Part shown: piece by piece, positions 1 through 7,074 of the stretch | Layout: every line of letters begins with the position of its first letter | Numbering within the stretch: the first letter of the stretch is position 1 | Assembly (NCBI GenBank): GCA_965262485.1 | Contig: OZ253540.1 | Location: 3,286,001-3,350,000, forward strand | Length of the DNA stretch: 64,000 nucleotides | Direction of reading: 5' to 3' | Source of the DNA: Bin87 sp965262485 | Lineage (GTDB): Bacteria > Chloroflexota > Dehalococcoidia > Lucifugimonadales > UBA3495 | Notes under the pieces: model-generated | Database searches by the model: none | Told to the model about the DNA's origin: nothing | The model's input: only the letters and a program-made list of their open reading frames with translations | Made by a program: the position numbers and the translations under genes

Positions 1-19
1 CCGCCTTGGCGCCGTTTGC

Positions 20-25
20 TATAAT
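20..25 (+). promoter_or_regulatory. Candidate -10 box for the MNT/HEPN module
   Basis: A perfect TATAAT lies about 40 bases before the first gene. A -35 box would fall beyond the window edge, so only half of the promoter can be judged. A GGGGGA ribosome-binding site follows before the ATG at 65. Confidence 0.4.
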
Positions 26-64
26 AGCATCAGCGCAATCCAACATTGCGCCGGGGGAACTACC

Positions 65-670
65 ATGAGCAAACGCGAAACCACCGCCGCGCAGCGGAAT
101 GCAATCGCCGCCTTCTGCCAGCAGCACAGCGTCCGTCGCCTTACCTGGCTCTACGAACCCGTCCGGATCGGCCCGGACGCTGACAGCGAGGTGGCTTTCC
201 TGATTGAGTTCACCCGGAACGACACACCGTCGCTGTCCACGCTGGCCAAAATGGAAAGTGAATTCAGCCGCATCCTGGGCCTGAAAACCGACCTGCATCT
301 CTATATCAGGGATTTGTACTTGTGGAACACCCCCAGGGAAGGGGAGATAGAGTACGACCGTGCTGACTATATGGAGATCCCGCTGCCACGCGAGGAAATC
401 GCTGAGTTCTGTCGCCGCCACAAAATCAAGCGGTTAGCCCGCTTTCCTCGTCCCCGCCGGGATAGCATCATCAACGTTGCCGACGTTGATTTTCTGGCCG
501 AATTTGCTCAGGATGCCAAATTATCCTGGGGAACGCTCGGCGTCGCCGGCGAACTCGGAGAGCTCCTCGGCTGTGTGGTGGACATAGAACTCTCTTCCGA
601 AGAGTTTCCTACCGACCTTGAGGAAATTTTCCGTGACACAGCGACATTCCAGACGGCCCCCGCCAACTGA
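65..670 (+). CDS. Duplicated, degenerate MNT-type nucleotidyltransferase (MntA-like antitoxin)
   Basis: 201 residues made of two tandem copies of a minimal nucleotidyltransferase (MNT) domain. Copy 1 spans about residues 12-80 and copy 2 about 110-180; both keep the pattern IA.FC..H.(V/I)(K/R)RL, a hydrophobic strand (VAFLIEF, VDFLAEF) and a final L.(T/V)D(L/I). The usual catalytic GS and D.D residues are missing or altered: the first copy has EP where GS is expected, and the second keeps a DVDF remnant. Active MntA antitoxins AMPylate HepT, so this version is probably catalytically dead or acts by binding. The following HEPN reading frame overlaps its 3' end by 38 bases, the normal MNT-HEPN arrangement. 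The family call rests on pattern recognition; the TA role is inferred from the partner. Confidence 0.6.
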   Translation: MSKRETTAAQRNAIAAFCQQHSVRRLTWLYEPVRIGPDADSEVAFLIEFTRNDTPSLSTLAKMESEFSRILGLKTDLHLYIRDLYLWNTPREGEIEYDRADYMEIPLPREEIAEFCRRHKIKRLARFPRPRRDSIINVADVDFLAEFAQDAKLSWGTLGVAGELGELLGCVVDIELSSEEFPTDLEEIFRDTATFQTAPAN

Positions 671-1700
671 AGCCAAACGGATAGGCCATATCATCAATCA
701 CGCCCAAGAAGCCATTGCCATTCTAGGCGACGCTACACTGCCCGACTTGGTAAGCAACCGAACGCAGCAGTTCGCTCTCAACTACCTAATAACGGTTGTC
801 GGCGAAGCCGCCAATAAACCTGCCGACGCAACTCGCGCTTCTCTGCCTATGGTTCCTTGGTCGGAAATTATCGGTATGCGGAATATTCTCATTCACCAGT
901 ACTACATCGTCGAGCCGCGCGTTGTACACGATACGGTAGTCAATAGCCTGCCCGTACTGATTGCGGCACTCAACGCAACCACCCACAACCCCCAAGGAGG
1001 CCAACACCATGAGCGTTGCCATCGGCTATGTCCCCGGAGCCTTCGGACAGGGGGGCGACGACCCCTCCTTCCTGCGGACGCTGGTGGAGCTGGGCGACAA
1101 ATACGAGTACGACTCCATCTGGCTCAGCGACCGCATTTGCAGCGAGCGATTCAGCCTGGAACCCATAGTCGCCCTGTCCCTGGTGGCCGGTTATTCCGAA
1201 CGCCTGAAGTTCGGCACCAGCGTCCTCGCCCTGCCTCTGCGGAACCCGGTGGTTCTCGCCAAGCAGGTTGCCACGCTGGACTGGCTGTCTCAGGGCCGGT
1301 TCTTCCCCGCCGTCGGCCTGGGTCAGGAAGACCCCGACGAATACGAAGCCTGCGGGGTGCCCAAGGCCGACCGCGCTCGCCGCACCGACGAGGCCATCCA
1401 GCTGATGCGCCGTCTGTGGCAGGAGGAATACGTAACCCACGAGGGCGATTTCTTCACCACCCACAACGTCTCGGTTACGCCCCGCACCTTCCTGAAACCC
1501 TCACCGCCCGTCTGGATCGGCGGCCGGAGTCCGGCGGCGGCCCGGCGCGTCGGTCGCGTTGGCGACGGCTGGCTGGTCTCCAGCGCTACCCCCGAGGAGG
1601 TGCGCTCCGGGCGCGAGATCGTGTTCGAAACCGCTCAGCAGTACGACCGCGAAATCGAAGAAGACCACGTCGGCGTTCTCATTGGTTACTACATTTGTGA
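633..1700 (+). CDS. HEPN (HepT/DUF86) toxin reading frame lacking a normal stop
   Basis: The GTG at 633 is preceded by GAGGA about eight bases upstream and overlaps the MNT gene. About 119 residues form a full-length DUF86 HEPN domain with the RNase signature R-x4-H-x-Y (RNILIHQY, bases about 880-903). Family members end at about 110-120 residues, here near base 995, but this frame has no stop until 1700. It runs through the downstream oxidoreductase gene in another frame, giving a nominal 355-residue product with an Arg/Pro-rich nonsense tail. The domain looks intact, so either the stop was lost by mutation or sequencing error, or a run-on protein is made. HepT toxins cleave RNA and are silenced by MntA. 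The domain is well supported; the long C-terminus is not believed to be meaningful. Confidence 0.55.
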   Translation: MTQRHSRRPPPTEAKRIGHIINHAQEAIAILGDATLPDLVSNRTQQFALNYLITVVGEAANKPADATRASLPMVPWSEIIGMRNILIHQYYIVEPRVVHDTVVNSLPVLIAALNATTHNPQGGQHHERCHRLCPRSLRTGGRRPLLPADAGGAGRQIRVRLHLAQRPHLQRAIQPGTHSRPVPGGRLFRTPEVRHQRPRPASAEPGGSRQAGCHAGLAVSGPVLPRRRPGSGRPRRIRSLRGAQGRPRSPHRRGHPADAPSVAGGIRNPRGRFLHHPQRLGYAPHLPETLTARLDRRPESGGGPARRSRWRRLAGLQRYPRGGALRARDRVRNRSAVRPRNRRRPRRRSHWLLHL

Positions 1701-1935
1701 CGATCAGGAGGCTGGCGAAGCCAAATCCGAGCAGTTTGTTACTCGTCAGCGTCCCGACGCCCATTTCACCGAGTACTCAGCCGTCGGCACCTCGGAGCAG
1801 ATCGGTAATTTCATCCAACAATATGTTGACGCCGGCGGGTATAAATTCGTGATCCGTCCCCTCTGCTCCGGCGCCGAATCCATGGAACAGCTGGAACAGG
1901 CCGGCGAAGAAATCCTGCCCCGTTTCCACACTTAA
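1009..1935 (+). CDS. LLM-class flavin-dependent oxidoreductase
   Basis: 308 residues, luciferase-like TIM-barrel family (bacterial luciferase/F420-dependent reductase superfamily). Visible hallmarks are an N-terminal strand with GYVPGAFGQGG, the YDSIWLSDR segment, TSVLALPLRNP, GRFFPAVGLG, a central PPVWIGGRSPAAARRVGRVGDGW flavin-binding stretch and a C-terminal GTSEQI. The ATG at 1009 is chosen because AAGGAGG lies eight bases upstream; an in-frame start at 961 lacks such a site. The enzyme is expected to be cytosolic and to use reduced F420 or FMN; the substrate cannot be read from sequence. The HEPN frame overlaps its first two thirds out of frame. A hairpin repeat follows its stop. Confidence 0.88.
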   Translation: MSVAIGYVPGAFGQGGDDPSFLRTLVELGDKYEYDSIWLSDRICSERFSLEPIVALSLVAGYSERLKFGTSVLALPLRNPVVLAKQVATLDWLSQGRFFPAVGLGQEDPDEYEACGVPKADRARRTDEAIQLMRRLWQEEYVTHEGDFFTTHNVSVTPRTFLKPSPPVWIGGRSPAAARRVGRVGDGWLVSSATPEEVRSGREIVFETAQQYDREIEEDHVGVLIGYYICDDQEAGEAKSEQFVTRQRPDAHFTEYSAVGTSEQIGNFIQQYVDAGGYKFVIRPLCSGAESMEQLEQAGEEILPRFHT

Positions 1936-1936
1936 A

Positions 1937-1976
1937 CATCCCCTCTCCCAGAGGGAGAGGGTTAGAGTGAGGGCGC
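1937..1976. repeat. Family C hairpin repeat (CCCTCTCCC...GGGAGAGGG)
   Basis: A short GC-rich palindrome followed by a GTTAGAGTGAGGG tail. The same unit recurs at 6829, 13345, 15378, 15594 and 36321, always between genes. It may act as a transcription barrier or is a REP-like element. Here it lies directly in front of the first Uma2 start codon. Confidence 0.7.
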
Positions 1977-1977
1977 T

Positions 1978-2583
1978 ATGACCACCGCAAAACCAATCCT
2001 CCGTACCGGAATGCGTATGTCCGTCGATGAGTTCCTCGATTTGCCGGAAACCGACGACAAACCCAAACTGGAACTGGACGACGGAGAACTCTACGTTATG
2101 CCCCGACCCCGACGCGTTCACCAGTTTTTGAAAGATGGACTAGTGGCGTACTTTAGGAATCATCTGGACAGTTTCCAGGAACCGCCAGCGGTGATGTACA
2201 GCGAATTAGTAACCATCCTCTCCCGGGAACCCCGCCGCGTCCTGGTGCCTGACCTGGCCATCATCTTGCATGAGCATACGGACATCTTTGTCCGTGGTTA
2301 CGCGGAAGGGCCACCCGACATAGTGATCGAAATCCTCTCCTCCGACCGCAATCGCGATTTGGTTCGCAAACGCCAACTGTACGCTGAATCCGGCGTCCCT
2401 GAGTACTGGATTATTGACTCCCGGAACGATACTGTCACTCCGCTGGAATTGCAGGGAGGACAGTATGTAGAACGCGGCATCCTTACCTCGGACGACACTC
2501 TGACCACTCCCCTGCTCCCCGGACTGGACATCCCCCTGGCCGACCTGTTCCACCACCGTCAGCGGCCCCGCGACGACGAATAA
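1978..2583 (+). CDS. Uma2-family (DUF820) putative nuclease, tandem copy 1
   Basis: 201 residues of the Uma2 family, a PD-(D/E)XK-like nuclease fold of unknown function. Visible features are VDEFLDLPE, the LELDDGELYVM strand, VPDLAII with the candidate metal-binding Asp, PPDIVIEILSSD with the candidate Glu, and the RDLVRKRQLYAESGVPEYW signature carrying the Lys. It is the first of three head-to-tail copies repeating every 618 bases. Copies 1 and 3 are almost identical over their whole length, so the duplication is recent. No membrane segment or signal peptide is seen. The cellular role is unknown; nuclease activity is a fold-based prediction only. Confidence 0.85.
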   Translation: MTTAKPILRTGMRMSVDEFLDLPETDDKPKLELDDGELYVMPRPRRVHQFLKDGLVAYFRNHLDSFQEPPAVMYSELVTILSREPRRVLVPDLAIILHEHTDIFVRGYAEGPPDIVIEILSSDRNRDLVRKRQLYAESGVPEYWIIDSRNDTVTPLELQGGQYVERGILTSDDTLTTPLLPGLDIPLADLFHHRQRPRDDE

Positions 2584-2595
2584 CCGGAGGCTGCC

Positions 2596-3201
2596 ATGAC
2601 CACCGCAAAACCAATCCTCCGTACCGGAATGCGTATGTCCGTCGATGAGTTCCTCGATTTGCCGGAAACCGACGATAAACTGAGGTTGGAACTGGACGAC
2701 GGAGAACTGTACGTTATGCCCCGACCACGACGCGTTCACCAGTTTTTAACGCTTGATCTGGGGTGGCACTTCAAGAATTACTTGAACAGTTTCACGGAAC
2801 CGCCGGCGGAAGTGTACATCGAGTTAGTAACCATCCTCTCTCGCGAACCCCGCCGCGTCCTGGTACCCGACCTGTGCATCTTCCTGCGTGAGCACACCGA
2901 CATCTTTGTCCGTGGTTACGCCGAGGGGCCACCCGACATAGTGATCGAAATCCTATCCTCCGACCGCAATCGCGATTTGGTTCGCAAACGCCAACTGTAC
3001 GCTGAGGCTGGCGTCCCCGAATACTGGATTTTTGACTCCCGGAACGATACTGTCACCCCGCTGGAATTGCAGGGAGGGCAGTATGTAGAACGCGGCATCC
3101 TTACCTCGGACGACACTCTGACCACTCCCCTGCTCCCCGAACTGGACATCCCCCTGGCCGACCTGTTCCACCACCGTCAGCGGCCCCGCGACGACGAATA
3201 A
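2596..3201 (+). CDS. Uma2-family (DUF820) putative nuclease, tandem copy 2 (divergent)
   Basis: 201 residues. Its first 35 codons and its C-terminal half match copies 1 and 3, but a middle block (about residues 29-85) is clearly different: for example LRLELDDGE instead of PKLELDDGE, and LTLDLGWHFKNYLNSFTEPPAEVYIE in place of the copy 1 segment. The motifs VPDLCIF, PPDIVIEILSSD and RDLVRKRQLY are kept. The abrupt change of similarity looks like a mosaic from gene conversion or recombination with another Uma2 allele. The 12-base spacer before it contains CCGGAGG, its ribosome-binding site, and is identical to the spacer before copy 3. Confidence 0.85.
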   Translation: MTTAKPILRTGMRMSVDEFLDLPETDDKLRLELDDGELYVMPRPRRVHQFLTLDLGWHFKNYLNSFTEPPAEVYIELVTILSREPRRVLVPDLCIFLREHTDIFVRGYAEGPPDIVIEILSSDRNRDLVRKRQLYAEAGVPEYWIFDSRNDTVTPLELQGGQYVERGILTSDDTLTTPLLPELDIPLADLFHHRQRPRDDE

Positions 3202-3213
3202 CCGGAGGCTGCC

Positions 3214-3816
3214 ATGACCACCGCAAAACCAATCCTCCGTACCGGAATGCGTATGTCCGTCGATGAGTTCCTCGATTTGCCGGAACCCGACGACAAACCC
3301 AAACTGGAACTGGACGACGGAGAACTCTACGTTATGCCCCGACCCCGACGCGTTCACCAGTTTTTGAAAGATGGACTAGTGGCGTACTTTAGGAATCATC
3401 TGGACAGTTTCCAGGAACCGCCAGCGGTGATGTACAGCGAATTAGTAACCATCCTCTCCCGGGAACCCCGCCGCGTCCTGGTGCCTGACCTGGCCATCAT
3501 CTTGCATGAGCATACGGACATCTTTGTCCGTGGTTACGCCGAGGGGCCACCCGACATAGTTATCGAAATCCTCTCCTCCGACCGCAATCGCGATTTGGTC
3601 CGCAAACGCCAACTGTACGCTGAATCCGGCGTCCCTGAGTACTGGATTATTGACTCCGAGAACGATACTGTCACCCGGCTGGAATTGCAGGGAGGACAGT
3701 ATGTAGAACGCGGCATCCTTACCTCGGACGACACTCTGACCACTCCCCTGCTCCCCGGACTGGACATCCCCCTGGCCGACCTGTTCCACCACCGCCAGCG
3801 GCCCCGTGACGACTAA
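3214..3816 (+). CDS. Uma2-family (DUF820) putative nuclease, tandem copy 3
   Basis: 200 residues, nearly identical to copy 1, with only a handful of substitutions seen by eye (for example DSRND to DSEND, and TPLEL to TRLEL). All core Uma2 motifs (VPDLAII, VIEILSSD, RKRQLYAESGVPEYW) are intact. It starts after the same CCGGAGG spacer as copy 2 and ends one codon earlier than the other copies. The three genes could be co-transcribed. Confidence 0.85.
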   Translation: MTTAKPILRTGMRMSVDEFLDLPEPDDKPKLELDDGELYVMPRPRRVHQFLKDGLVAYFRNHLDSFQEPPAVMYSELVTILSREPRRVLVPDLAIILHEHTDIFVRGYAEGPPDIVIEILSSDRNRDLVRKRQLYAESGVPEYWIIDSENDTVTRLELQGGQYVERGILTSDDTLTTPLLPGLDIPLADLFHHRQRPRDD

Positions 3817-3859
3817 ACGCCTTGCCCTGATCCCCGCATCAATGTAATTTCCCATACCC

Positions 3860-3880
3860 GGATCCGTTACAACCGGATCC
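3860..3880. other. GGATCC-N9-GGATCC hairpin between Uma2 array and dehydrogenase
   Basis: Two palindromic GGATCC hexamers nine bases apart can pair into a short stem. There is no clear T-run, so this is only a weak terminator or regulator-site candidate. Confidence 0.25.
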
Positions 3881-3903
3881 ATAATTTAAGGAGAAACCAA
3901 ACT

Positions 3904-4875
3904 ATGAAAGCAGCCCAACTCGTTGCCCCCAAGCGTTGGGAATTCACCGAAGTCGAAACACCCGCCGCCGCCGATGGGCAGGTGCTGGTCAAGATGGAGC
4001 GGGTCAGCGTTTGCGGCTCCGACATCCGCCACACCTACGGGCCGGTGCTCGACGAGTCGGAATACCCCCTGGCGCCTTGCCGTGGCGCCCATGAACTGGC
4101 CGGCGTCATCGTCGATAGCAAGACCGACGAGTATCACGAGGGACAGCGCGTCATCGTAATCCCGTTCGCCGGCACCGGCGGGCTTTGCGAATACGTCCTT
4201 TCCGCCCCGGGGCGCATCGCCGTCCTGCCCGAGTACGGCGGCCTGGACGAATGGGTCTTGTGCCAGCCTCCCGGAACCGTGCTCTACTCCTGCCGGCAGA
4301 TCGGCAGCCCGTTGCAGCAAAACATCCTGATCTTTGGACAGGGCAGCATCGGCCTCAGCTTCACCATGATCCTTTCCCGGATGGGCGCTCGCAACGTCAT
4401 CGTCGTGGACCCGCTGGAATACCGGCTGGAGAAGTCAAAGCAGATGGGTTCAACCCACCGCATCAATCCCGACCAGCAGGACGTTCACGAAGCCGTTATG
4501 GAGATCACCAAGGGACGCGGGCCGGACGTGTGCGTGGAAGCCGCCGGTTACCCGGATTCGCTCAACGAGTGCTTCCGCCACGTGCGCCAGTTCGGTCAGG
4601 TGATCGTGTTCGGCGTGCAAACCGACCACATGGTGCCCATCGAGCACAACCTCTGGATGGACAAGCAACCGCGCATCACCCCCACCACCGGCGCCCGCAG
4701 CGGCGACCCCATCAGCCAGATCCAGGACATGGTTGACCTGCGCGCCCGCGGTTGGGCCGACCCCGCCGAGTTGATCACCCACCGCGTCGGCTTCTCCGAC
4801 GTCCAGAATGCCTACGATATGTACGAACAGCGTCAGGACGGCATCATCAAAGTCGTGATGGACATCAACTCCTAG
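3904..4875 (+). CDS. Zinc-type alcohol dehydrogenase (MDR superfamily)
   Basis: 323 residues of the medium-chain dehydrogenase/reductase superfamily. The N-terminal GroES-like domain (about 1-120) has the catalytic zinc ligands in SVCGSD and GAHELAG. The Rossmann domain carries the NAD(P)-binding FGQGSIGLSF glycine motif near residue 145 and an acidic VVDP strand end. The four-cysteine structural zinc lobe of classical alcohol dehydrogenases is absent, as in several sorbitol/threonine dehydrogenase relatives. AAGGAG precedes the ATG at 3904. Substrate unknown. A 17-base direct repeat (CATCAACTCCT-type) straddles its stop codon. Confidence 0.88.
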   Translation: MKAAQLVAPKRWEFTEVETPAAADGQVLVKMERVSVCGSDIRHTYGPVLDESEYPLAPCRGAHELAGVIVDSKTDEYHEGQRVIVIPFAGTGGLCEYVLSAPGRIAVLPEYGGLDEWVLCQPPGTVLYSCRQIGSPLQQNILIFGQGSIGLSFTMILSRMGARNVIVVDPLEYRLEKSKQMGSTHRINPDQQDVHEAVMEITKGRGPDVCVEAAGYPDSLNECFRHVRQFGQVIVFGVQTDHMVPIEHNLWMDKQPRITPTTGARSGDPISQIQDMVDLRARGWADPAELITHRVGFSDVQNAYDMYEQRQDGIIKVVMDINS

Positions 4876-4951
4876 CCAGCATCAACTCCTGGCCAGCGCT
4901 TGGGACAGCAATTGACGGGATCAGGATCATCGGGATGTGAGGATGGACAGG

Positions 4952-6031
4952 ATGACAACTGCATCCGGCAAATCCGAACACCCCGACCATCCTGATGCTA
5001 AAAACGTCCCGCCCCCGCCCTCGCGATCGTTGACGCCGGGCCAGCGCGTAAGGCTCACCCGGGAAAACCTGGCGCTGGCCATGGCCTTCTTCACCGCGTC
5101 CCACCAGGGTCTGGTGTCCGCCTCCTTTGTGTCGGGCAGTGACGCCGCCAATCGGGACGACCCGCCGCAAACGGACACCTACACTCCGCCGGCCTTTTCA
5201 GACTACCAATCCCTGGTTCGCAGCGCCGGCAACCAGATTCGCGGGGCCTTTGCCCTGTCGGCATTGCAGACCCGTGGGGAATTGACGGCTGCGTTCACCA
5301 CGCCACCACTGGAAGAACACGACCCCAACCTCCGCGCCGCCCGCGTGTGCGTGGCCCTGATCGCGCAATGCGTCGAAGCCGACCTGATTGCGCCCAAGTG
5401 GAGCATTCCCGACGAATACCGGCAGCGCTTCGCCGCCCCCGATCTCAATTTTACGCTGGACGCCACCGAACTGGACGGGAAGGAAGTGCGGTGGGAGCAT
5501 TTCGGCGGCCTCCCTCGCTACCTCGACCTGATTCTGTTCCTGTCCCGCTGCCTGGACGGGTACGAAGCCGATATTGCGGCGCAGGACCTCCCCGGAGACT
5601 ATGGCGTTGCCGGCGAGTTGGCCAGCCAGGCATCCCACGATGCGCCCGATCTGGCTCCGGTAGCCGGGGTCCGCGGTTTCGGCAGCGGATCGGGCCGTCT
5701 GCCCCGCAACGGATCGGTGGCCGCCACCCTGGGCGAACCCGCCGGTTGGATCGTCCCCGACGGCCCGCCTGCCCAGCGCATCTCGGTGGCAGCTCAGGCC
5801 ACCCACGAAGGACCCATCACCGACTTTGTCGCCGACGCCTGCGCCGTGGGCGGCGACACGATGACCCTGGCCGGCGAGCTTTATACCCACTACGCCACCT
5901 GGTGTCTGGACAATGGGTACCTGGCCGCCAGCCAGCGCAAATTCGGCCTGGAACTGACTGCTCGGGGTTACCAGCGCAAACGTCGCGGCAAAGGACGCCA
6001 TTGGTGGGTGGGCCTGCAACCGCAGGATTAA
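4952..6031 (+). CDS. Hypothetical protein with C-terminal D5/primase-type winged helix
   Basis: 359 residues. The last 60 or so residues (LYTHYATWCLDNGYLAAS, then FGLELTARGYQRKRRGKG and WWVGL) match the winged-helix domain found at the C-terminus of phage and plasmid D5-type primase-helicases, where it contacts DNA. No primase or AAA+ motor is present. The N-terminal 290 residues are unrecognised, with a Pro-rich start and an acidic middle. The ATG at 4952 is chosen because GAGG lies nine bases upstream; other starts exist at 4937 and 4943. It may be a DNA-binding remnant of a mobile element or a stand-alone regulator. Confidence 0.6.
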   Translation: MTTASGKSEHPDHPDAKNVPPPPSRSLTPGQRVRLTRENLALAMAFFTASHQGLVSASFVSGSDAANRDDPPQTDTYTPPAFSDYQSLVRSAGNQIRGAFALSALQTRGELTAAFTTPPLEEHDPNLRAARVCVALIAQCVEADLIAPKWSIPDEYRQRFAAPDLNFTLDATELDGKEVRWEHFGGLPRYLDLILFLSRCLDGYEADIAAQDLPGDYGVAGELASQASHDAPDLAPVAGVRGFGSGSGRLPRNGSVAATLGEPAGWIVPDGPPAQRISVAAQATHEGPITDFVADACAVGGDTMTLAGELYTHYATWCLDNGYLAASQRKFGLELTARGYQRKRRGKGRHWWVGLQPQD

Positions 6032-6076
6032 CGTACCGCGCCCGGCGCCCGGTTTCGCGTCGAAATCCCAAGTTTG

Positions 6077-6115
6077 GTTACACACGCGTAACATTGGCGC
6101 AAAATGCCCGTAACA
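6077..6115 (+). promoter_or_regulatory. GT(T/A)AC-array promoter block, copy 1
   Basis: 39-bp block upstream of the first mini-gene. It has pentamers GTTAC (6077), GTAAC (6088) and GTAAC (6110), and a promoter candidate GTTACA - 17 bases - CAAAAT (6077-6105). Copy 2 at 6436 keeps the same spacing and matches at about 30 of 39 positions by hand count. Confidence 0.5.
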
Positions 6116-6180
6116 TCATGGGCACATAATGGGCACATCAAGAAAGGGCATCGCCCACCATACAACCGGAGAAACACTAA

Positions 6181-6330
6181 ATGATCGCAATCGCCGCCGC
6201 AGCCGCTTTCGTAGGACTCTTCGCCCTTTGGGTCGTCGTTCCCAGGTTCCTCCTTCGACGCCGCGAAAGCTCTACCCCCACCGTATCCCTGCTGCAACAC
6301 GAAGAGTTTGCCCCGCAGGCTGCCGACTAA
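6181..6330 (+). CDS. Small membrane protein, paralogue 1
   Basis: 49 residues: one hydrophobic N-terminal helix (about residues 2-21, starting MIAIAAAAAF), then an Arg-rich RFLLRRRES stop-transfer stretch and a hydrophilic tail ending APQAAD. CCGGAGA lies about eight bases before the ATG. It is a self-contained unit with its own promoter block (6077) and terminator (6363). Its paralogue at 6543 shares the start, FALWV(V/I)VPR and the APQAAD end. Function unknown; a single-pass inner-membrane protein with the charged end in the cytoplasm is predicted from the positive-inside rule. Confidence 0.65.
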   Translation: MIAIAAAAAFVGLFALWVVVPRFLLRRRESSTPTVSLLQHEEFAPQAAD

Positions 6331-6362
6331 TAACTACCGACATCCCTGCTTCGCGATCATTG

Positions 6363-6388
6363 CCCGGGAGATTATTTCCCGGGTTTTT
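6363..6388 (+). terminator. Intrinsic terminator of mini-gene 1
   Basis: Perfect 7-bp stem CCCGGGA/TCCCGGG with a 7-base loop, followed by TTTTT, 32 bases after the stop codon. Confidence 0.85.
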
Positions 6389-6435
6389 GATGTTAACAGC
6401 CCGCCACGCCGGGGCTTACAGCGCATGTCCCCTCC

Positions 6436-6474
6436 GTTACATAACCGTTACATTGTCGCAAAATCTGTGTAACA
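6436..6474 (+). promoter_or_regulatory. GT(T/A)AC-array promoter block, copy 2
   Basis: Pentamers GTTAC (6436), GTTAC (6447) and GTAAC (6469), at the same 11- and 22-bp steps as copy 1. The promoter candidate GTTACA - 17 bases - CAAAAT ends at 6464. The block lies 68 bases before the second mini-gene. Confidence 0.5.
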
Positions 6475-6542
6475 AAACCCCGCCATACTACAACCCATCA
6501 CTGACAACCCGATAGACCGAAACCACCGGAGATACATTAAAA

Positions 6543-6701
6543 ATGATCGCCATCGCAGCTATTGCAGCATTCATCGCGCTCTTCGCCCTGTGGGTCATCG
6601 TTCCGCGGTACTTGATCCGGCGCAAGGAAAACGCCAACGCCAACCTGGTGTCGCCCCTGACTCAAGAACAGGCAAATACGGCTCCACAGGCCGCCGACTA
6701 G
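6543..6701 (+). CDS. Small membrane protein, paralogue 2
   Basis: 52 residues, starting MIAIAAIAAFIALFALW, one predicted transmembrane helix, then RYLIRRKE and a polar tail ending APQAAD. CCGGAGA precedes the ATG. It shares the start, the FALWV(V/I)VPR segment, the basic anchor and the C-terminus with the gene at 6181, and the whole unit (promoter block, gene, terminator) is duplicated. Selection on the protein is suggested because the ends are conserved while the linker (NANANLVSPLTQE against SSTPTVSLLQHEE) has diverged. Function unknown. Confidence 0.65.
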   Translation: MIAIAAIAAFIALFALWVIVPRYLIRRKENANANLVSPLTQEQANTAPQAAD

Positions 6702-6725
6702 CGCATCCGATACCGGTTTCAGACG

Positions 6726-6751
6726 GCCCGGGGGTAATCCCCGGGCTTTCT
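6726..6751 (+). terminator. Intrinsic terminator of mini-gene 2
   Basis: Perfect 8-bp stem GCCCGGGG/CCCCGGGC with a 5-base loop, followed by TTTCT, 24 bases after the stop codon. Confidence 0.8.
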
Positions 6752-6828
6752 CATGCCCGCTCGCCAAAGGCGTCAGAGTCCCCCGGCAGGCTGGCCCAAA
6801 ATCCTGTCCACCCATGTCGGATTCGGCT

Positions 6829-6866
6829 CCCCTCTCCCACCGGGAGAGGGGCCGGGGGTGAGGGGC
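6829..6866. repeat. Family C hairpin repeat
   Basis: CCCCTCTCCC-ACC-GGGAGAGGGG hairpin with a GGGGGTGAGGGG tail; same family as at 1937. Confidence 0.75.
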
Positions 6867-6890
6867 ACACCCAACACCTTGCCATCCCAT

Positions 6891-6920
6891 CGAGATTGCC
6901 ACGCTGCGCTCGCAATGACA
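6891..6920. repeat. Family A repeat, half copy
   Basis: Single arm CGAGATTGCCACG...CGCAATGACA of the family A REP-like palindrome, which recurs throughout the window. Confidence 0.75.
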
Positions 6921-6953
6921 GATCAAGTGGGTACGCATAAGCGATGCGCCCAA

Positions 6954-6982
6954 TTGACATTGTAATGGGGCATCGCTAGCAT
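6954..6982 (+). promoter_or_regulatory. Sigma-70-type promoter of the alpha/beta hydrolase
   Basis: TTGACA (6954-6959), 17-base spacer, TAGCAT (6977-6982). The leader of about 85 bases holds a small inverted repeat (CCGACC near 6994, GGTCGG near 7020) and ends in AAAGGAGG before the ATG at 7075. Confidence 0.6.
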
Positions 6983-7074
6983 TACACTAACTGGCCGACC
7001 CCCTTACGGATTTTCAGTGGTCGGTCCTGCGTTTGACCATAGATGCCTTTGGCTACAGAAAGGAGGCCACGGTT

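Noticed and set aside
1978..3816. Possible CRISPR or satellite array because of strict periodicity
   Set aside because: The 618-bp period is a whole gene plus spacer; there are no short repeats with unique spacers here or elsewhere in the window.
4858..4900. 17-base direct repeat around the dehydrogenase stop codon
   Set aside because: Too short and isolated; best explained by a local slippage event.
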